Shown here piece by piece: positions 60,093-64,000 of a DNA stretch of 64,000 nucleotides. A program made the position numbers and the translations under genes. The notes below the pieces were generated by a model. That model saw only the letters and a program-made list of their open reading frames with translations, was not told where the DNA came from and did not search any database. Source of the DNA: Edaphovirga cremea (lineage in GTDB: Bacteria > Pseudomonadota > Gammaproteobacteria > Enterobacterales > Enterobacteriaceae); NCBI RefSeq assembly GCF_003332275.1, contig NZ_QOVA01000005.1, positions 62,001 through 126,000 on the forward strand. The letters are read 5' to 3'. Within the stretch, counting starts at the first letter, position 1, and each line of letters starts with the position of its first letter.

Positions 60093-60339
60093 TTTCAAAA
60101 GATCCCACGGTTCTTCATTCCAAGCGCAGAAGTTAAATAACACTCGAGTCGTGTGGGTGAGACAAAATCGTCGGGAACGATTTTGAACAACGCGCATGCG
60201 TTGGCCCCCGAAGGGGTGAGTCTCAGGATGAGACGAATAACCTGCGTTCAGGTTCGAGCCGAGCGAAGCGAGACTACAACGCGAACGCGTTGCCCGCAGG
60301 GCGAGGCCGGAGGCCGAGTACATCCCGCACGACCCACCA
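60093..60339 (+). repeat. tRNA-Lys-tailed repeat unit 3 (247 bp, divergent)
   Basis: The 5' part differs (different spacer DNA and an inserted hairpin AAAATCGTCGGGAACGATTTT), but the core CTCGAGTCGTGTGGGTGAGA, the 3' block from CTGCGTTCAGGTTCGAGCC onward and the 18-nt tRNA tail are conserved. The start of the unit (TTTCAAAAG) recurs just after its end. Confidence 0.88.
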
Positions 60340-60530
60340 TTTCAAAAGCTATAACAATTCCTATTTCTGAAGATATTCTCCATCCACTCCGCCATTATTA
60401 ATATATGCGGAGTAGCGAATTGTTCATATTCAGTCTGCTTTAGACGGAAATACCCGCTACTCCCGCTACAGTGATTGGGACTCATCCTATAGTGAATACA
60501 TTGAATGTGGACTACTCAACGCTGGAATAG

Positions 60531-61331
60531 TTAATTCCCGTCCATACTTCCTGCAGGCAATAAATCCTGTAAATAAAGAGTCTTGCAATCCAATGAGAAT
60601 TGGTCACCCATTACCGAAACATGATAACAAACAAATTTGTTCTGCCCCTCAAACGCTTCTCTTTCATATTTACCTTCAAACCGCACGGGTAATATCGTCT
60701 CAGACTTAGGCGAAAAATACGCACCAGAAACTGATATGCTTTCACGACCGAAATATACACCGAGTGAAAAACTGATTAAAGCTGAGAGAATAAATAGAGT
60801 AAGAAGAAACAACCGGCTAATCAGCTGCTTTTTCTTCGTAGCAGAAGACGCCAATGAACCTTTTGTTTTTGCGCCATATTTTTCAGGTAAAAGTAATTTG
60901 TGAACGAGTGGCTTCCCCTGATCTGCACGCAAAGACAACCTGCTTCGCCCCAACTTATCAACGTGCGGCAAAGGCTCCGTATCCGTACTTATCCCCTTGG
61001 TTCCCTCAGACCAGTGCTGTGTGCTTTCGAGCTGAAAAAATTCGGGATGCTCAATCTGGTAACCAACACGCGGTACGGTCTGAATTAGCGTGAGTTGCGT
61101 ATCACCAATTTTTTTGCGAATGGACTTTATCGTCTGATTGATCGTCGCATCCGCGCTGTAACTGCCACTCCAGACTTGCGCGATTAATTCTTGGCGACTT
61201 ACACATATCGGTGCATGCGCTAACAGCAACGTTAATATCTGATATTCCTTACTTCTTAAATCATTTATCTCCCCTTTTAACGTTTCCACCTGATGCGTGA
61301 ATGTATTAATTTTGATTATTCCGTTACTCAT
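60531..61331 (-). CDS. ToxR/CadC-like transmembrane transcriptional regulator
   Basis: 266 aa. N-terminal winged helix (1-95): INDLRSKEYQILTLLLAHAP, CVSRQELIAQVWSGSYSADA, TINQTIKSIRKKIGDTQLTL, with wing IQTVPRVGYQIE. One membrane span at about 168-190 (LFLLTLFILSALISFSLGVY) and a short periplasmic domain (~75 aa) with two cysteines (KFVCYHV, LDCKTLY) that could form a disulfide. Related in layout to the MarT-like protein at 38 kb but without a FidL-like partner. AT-rich; target unknown. Confidence 0.85.
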   Translation of the reverse strand: MSNGIIKINTFTHQVETLKGEINDLRSKEYQILTLLLAHAPICVSRQELIAQVWSGSYSADATINQTIKSIRKKIGDTQLTLIQTVPRVGYQIEHPEFFQLESTQHWSEGTKGISTDTEPLPHVDKLGRSRLSLRADQGKPLVHKLLLPEKYGAKTKGSLASSATKKKQLISRLFLLTLFILSALISFSLGVYFGRESISVSGAYFSPKSETILPVRFEGKYEREAFEGQNKFVCYHVSVMGDQFSLDCKTLYLQDLLPAGSMDGN

Positions 61332-61733
61332 CTCTAACCCCTTACCGGGAGACCAAGAGAGATTCTCCCGGCGTACAAAATTTTCAGAAATACATCAATA
61401 TATTTCATACCCTAGTCCATTCATCTGACATTGATAATTGGCTTATTCCGATAAATACACGAGTGAAGGATATGGGGTTGATTCAGAAAAGAACAAACAT
61501 TCAAAATGTTTTAAAAAGGTAAAATATGATAACAACCTATGACCGGGAATAGTCATGCGAGAGAGGCAAACGGTTATTCACTTTAAAGGGTTAAAAAATC
61601 ACAGGTTATTATTTACATTAAGAATTTTCGTAGACAGGTGCTGGTCACGCAATTATGGAGGGTTGTGGCCGTTACCCTGTTATGCAGTGTATTTTATCAG
61701 CCATAAATTTTTATGCAGACAAGCAAGACGGCG
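61332..61733. other. Intergenic region between the ToxR-like gene and eutC
   Basis: 402 bp, AT-rich in its left part. A 70-codon ORF (61555-61767) overlaps the eutC 3' end and has no supporting features. Nothing else recognised. Confidence 0.5.
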
Positions 61734-62519
61734 CTATTGCTCCAGCAGAGGCGTAATCCTGCCATAGAGCGCCGGATTGTCGCTCTCATCTTTCAGTTGC
61801 ACCCCCGAGAGTTGGCGATGGAATGCCTGCTCCAACAGCCACGCCAGTTTAAAGGCCGCTTGCGGATAGTCCAATCCTTCCGGCCGGATATTGGAGATGC
61901 AGTTCCTTTCTGATTCCAATCGCTGACGATGTGGCCCCCAGGTCATATACACCCCAAGACTATCGGGTGATGAAAGCCCGGGCCGTTCTCCAATCAGTAT
62001 CGCCACAGCCTTCGCCTGCATGCATTCGCCGATATCATCCGCCAAAGCCACTCGCGATTGATGCGCCAATACTATCGGGGCCAACGACACATCGAGCAGT
62101 TGCAAGTAGGGCTGCAAAGCCAGAATCAGTGGAACCGCTTGACGGTGCACCGCTTTTGATGACAGTCCATCGCCAATAACCAACAGCAGATCGGCAGGTT
62201 TCTGTCGGCGGCCCAGCAACATTTCGCGGCTTGGGGTATCCAGTTTACGACCAAGATCCGGACGGCGCAGATAGATTGAACGGTCGGGTGCGGCGCTGTG
62301 CACCGTCAGCGTTTCCAGCCCTTGCTGCCCGAGTTGCTCCGCCAGCGTTTCGCTATCAAAGGATTGGTGAACGGCGTCCCGCGCCTGGGCGTGTGCCAGA
62401 CCAAACTTCAGCAACTCTTCGGTCGGTAAACTGGAGCCTGAGCGCCCCAACGCGATACGCGCTGCGGTAAACTGGCGCAACGTTTCCCAGGGATTACGGT
62501 GAGTGACCGGCTTTGTCAT
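61734..62519 (-). CDS. eutC: EutC, ethanolamine ammonia-lyase small subunit
   Basis: 261 aa from the ATG at 62519, overlapping the eutB stop by 4 nt. RIALGRSGSSLPTEELLKFG, LAHAQARDAVHQSF and the B12-contacting C-terminal region with GERPGLSSPDSLGVYMTWGP are typical. With EutB it converts ethanolamine to acetaldehyde and ammonia using adenosylcobalamin. No microcompartment genes are visible here; the upstream partner lies outside the window. Confidence 0.95.
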   Translation of the reverse strand: MTKPVTHRNPWETLRQFTAARIALGRSGSSLPTEELLKFGLAHAQARDAVHQSFDSETLAEQLGQQGLETLTVHSAAPDRSIYLRRPDLGRKLDTPSREMLLGRRQKPADLLLVIGDGLSSKAVHRQAVPLILALQPYLQLLDVSLAPIVLAHQSRVALADDIGECMQAKAVAILIGERPGLSSPDSLGVYMTWGPHRQRLESERNCISNIRPEGLDYPQAAFKLAWLLEQAFHRQLSGVQLKDESDNPALYGRITPLLEQ

Positions 62520-63907
62520 GAACGCACTCCTGATTCGGGGAGATGTTGCAGCAAAGGATGAGTAGCGCCGGTTTCGCAAATCATGCCCTGCGAATCGATA
62601 ATGCGCATTTTTTCGAGCCACACCGCAAACTCAGGCGCATGTTTCAGTCCCAACAGCTCACGGATATACAGCGCATCGTGGAATGAGGTGCTCTGATAAT
62701 TCAGCATGATGTCATCCGCACCGGGCACGCCGATCAAAAAGGTCAATCCCGCGGTGGCCAGCAGCGTCAACAGCGTATCCATATCGTCCTGATCGGCTTC
62801 GGCATGATTGGTATAACAAACGTCACAGCCCAGCGGAACACCCAGCAACTTACCGCAGAAATGATCTTCCAATCCGGCGCGAATAATCTGTTTTCCATCA
62901 TAAAGATATTCAGGCCCGATAAACCCCACCACGGTGTTGACCAACAGCGGGGAGAAACGGCGTGCAATGGCATAAGCCCGCGCTTCGCAGGTTTGCTGAT
63001 CGACACCAAAGTGCGCGTTGGCAGAGAGGCAACTTCCCTGCCCGGTTTCAAAATACATCACGTTGTCACCCAGCGTGCCACGTTTGAGACTTAACGCCGC
63101 ATCCTGCGCTTCTGCCAGCATCGCCAGATTGATACCAAATCCGCTGTTGGCCGCCTCACTGCCCGCAATGGACTGGAAAACCAGATCGACCGGCGCACCG
63201 CGCTCAATCAGCTTGATGGTATTTGTCACGTGCGTCAGTACGCACGATTGGGTGGGGATCTCAAAACGTTGAATCACGTCATCGAGCATGTAGTTGAGAT
63301 TCTCCAGCAGCCCCAGGCTGTCGCTGGCCGGATTGATCCCAATCACCGCATCACCTGCGCCATACAGCAGGCCATCCAGCATACTGGCGGCGATACCTTG
63401 CAGGCTGTCGGTGGGATGATTGGGCTGCAACCTCACGCTGAGATGGCCGGGCAACCCGATCGTATTCCTGAAACGGGTAATGACCCGGCACTTCCTGGCG
63501 ACCAGAATCAGATCCTGATTGCGCATGATTTTGCTGACCGCCGCCGCCATCTCCGGGGTTACCCCCGGCGCGATGTGCGCCAAAGTTTCGCTCCTGACTT
63601 TTTCACTCAATAGCCAGTTGCGAAAATCCCCTACCGTCAGGTGCGCTATAGGGGCAAATGCCTGCCGATCGTGGCTGTCGATGATCAGGCGCGTCACTTC
63701 ATCCTGTTCATAGGGAATCAGCGGTTGCTCCAGAAATGTCTTCAGCGACAGATCGGCCAGTACCATTCGCGCCGCCATCCGCTCTTCGGCACTTTCTGCG
63801 CCGATCCCGGCCAGATAGTCACCGGATCGCGCGGGTGAGGCTTTCGCCATCAGATCGCGCAGATCGCGGAAAGAGTAGCGTTGGTGACCGAGATTTGTTT
63901 GGTACAT
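62516..63907 (-). CDS. eutB: EutB, ethanolamine ammonia-lyase large subunit
   Basis: 463 aa from the ATG at 63907. TIM-barrel radical enzyme: FRDLRDLMAKASPARSGDYL, ASMLDGLLYGAGDAVIGINP, VLTHVTNTIKLIERGAPVDL and VPLGCDVCYTNHAEADQDDM are hallmark blocks. Ethanolamine from phospholipid is a nitrogen source in many plant-associated enterobacteria. First gene of the visible eutBC pair. Confidence 0.97.
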   Translation of the reverse strand: MYQTNLGHQRYSFRDLRDLMAKASPARSGDYLAGIGAESAEERMAARMVLADLSLKTFLEQPLIPYEQDEVTRLIIDSHDRQAFAPIAHLTVGDFRNWLLSEKVRSETLAHIAPGVTPEMAAAVSKIMRNQDLILVARKCRVITRFRNTIGLPGHLSVRLQPNHPTDSLQGIAASMLDGLLYGAGDAVIGINPASDSLGLLENLNYMLDDVIQRFEIPTQSCVLTHVTNTIKLIERGAPVDLVFQSIAGSEAANSGFGINLAMLAEAQDAALSLKRGTLGDNVMYFETGQGSCLSANAHFGVDQQTCEARAYAIARRFSPLLVNTVVGFIGPEYLYDGKQIIRAGLEDHFCGKLLGVPLGCDVCYTNHAEADQDDMDTLLTLLATAGLTFLIGVPGADDIMLNYQSTSFHDALYIRELLGLKHAPEFAVWLEKMRIIDSQGMICETGATHPLLQHLPESGVRS

Positions 63908-64000
63908 AACATTCCTTCAGGCTATTCCCCACTTTTGGCCGTAGCCGGTCGCATTACGTGAAGCTGGGGAGCGTGATCCGCCGTATGACTCGAGTGATGC

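Noticed and set aside
61555-61767. 70-codon ORF overlapping the eutC 3' end
   Set aside because: Antisense to eutC in part, with no domain or ribosome-binding signal.

Overview
The window is a chromosomal segment of a plant-associated enterobacterium. The backbone follows the Escherichia coli order (yfcA-mepA-aroC-prmB-smrB-sixA-fadJI-yfcZ-fadL-mlaA; yfdC-argW; alaC-ypdAB; glk-yfeO; ypeC-mntH-nupC-tRNA-Ala-yfeC-gltX-tRNA-Val/Lys). Protein similarity and insertions suggest Pectobacteriaceae (Brenneria, Lonsdalea, Pectobacterium or Dickeya type). That assignment is inference from gene content, not a database result.

Layout. 0-12.6 kb: housekeeping and fatty-acid oxidation genes with FadR-type operators at fadIJ and fadL, then a DUF985 cupin, a decayed S-adenosylhomocysteine hydrolase remnant and mlaA. 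12.7-19.8 kb: a complete ccmABCDEFGHI cytochrome c maturation operon. 20-22.6 kb: yfdC, tRNA-Arg(CCU), an orphan gene and a TetR regulator. 22.6-35.4 kb: a type I-E CRISPR-Cas locus with 69 repeats and 68 spacers, leader, and cas2-cas1-cas6e-cas5-cas7-cse2-cse1, then a 357-bp insert, then cas3. 35.4-39.8 kb: an AT-rich accessory stretch with regulators (LuxR-like, MarT/FidL-like pair) and tiny membrane-protein genes including a GTG-started ypdK. 39.8-53 kb: cybB, alaC, the PyrSR (YpdAB) two-component system directly followed by its transporter gene yhjX, glk, yfeO, a racemase, a PACE efflux/LysR pair and an aldo-keto reductase. 53-64 kb: ypeC, mntH, nupC, tRNA-Ala x2, yfeC, gltX, tRNA-Val x3, tRNA-Lys followed by three repeat units each carrying the tRNA 3' end, a second ToxR-like regulator and eutBC.

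The most interesting element is the 357-bp cas3-cse1 interval. It holds, on the plus strand, a TTAACA-17-TATAAT promoter that fires straight into a degenerate CRISPR repeat with an intact 8-nt crRNA handle (ATAAACCG), a spacer-like segment, and a second degenerate repeat whose hairpin is kept by paired substitutions. The first 11 nt of that segment match, next to a perfect AAG PAM, a site just upstream of the cas operon. The operon starts not with cse1 but with a 36-codon single-membrane-span ORF whose stop codon overlaps the cse1 Shine-Dalgarno. This has the architecture of a crRNA-like guide (CreR or CreA type) directing Cascade to repress its own operon, with a possible CreT-like toxic peptide as the first cistron. 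An independent clue to PAM use sits in the main array: two spacers overlap by 21 nt, and the longer one shows that the shorter one's protospacer was preceded by AAG.
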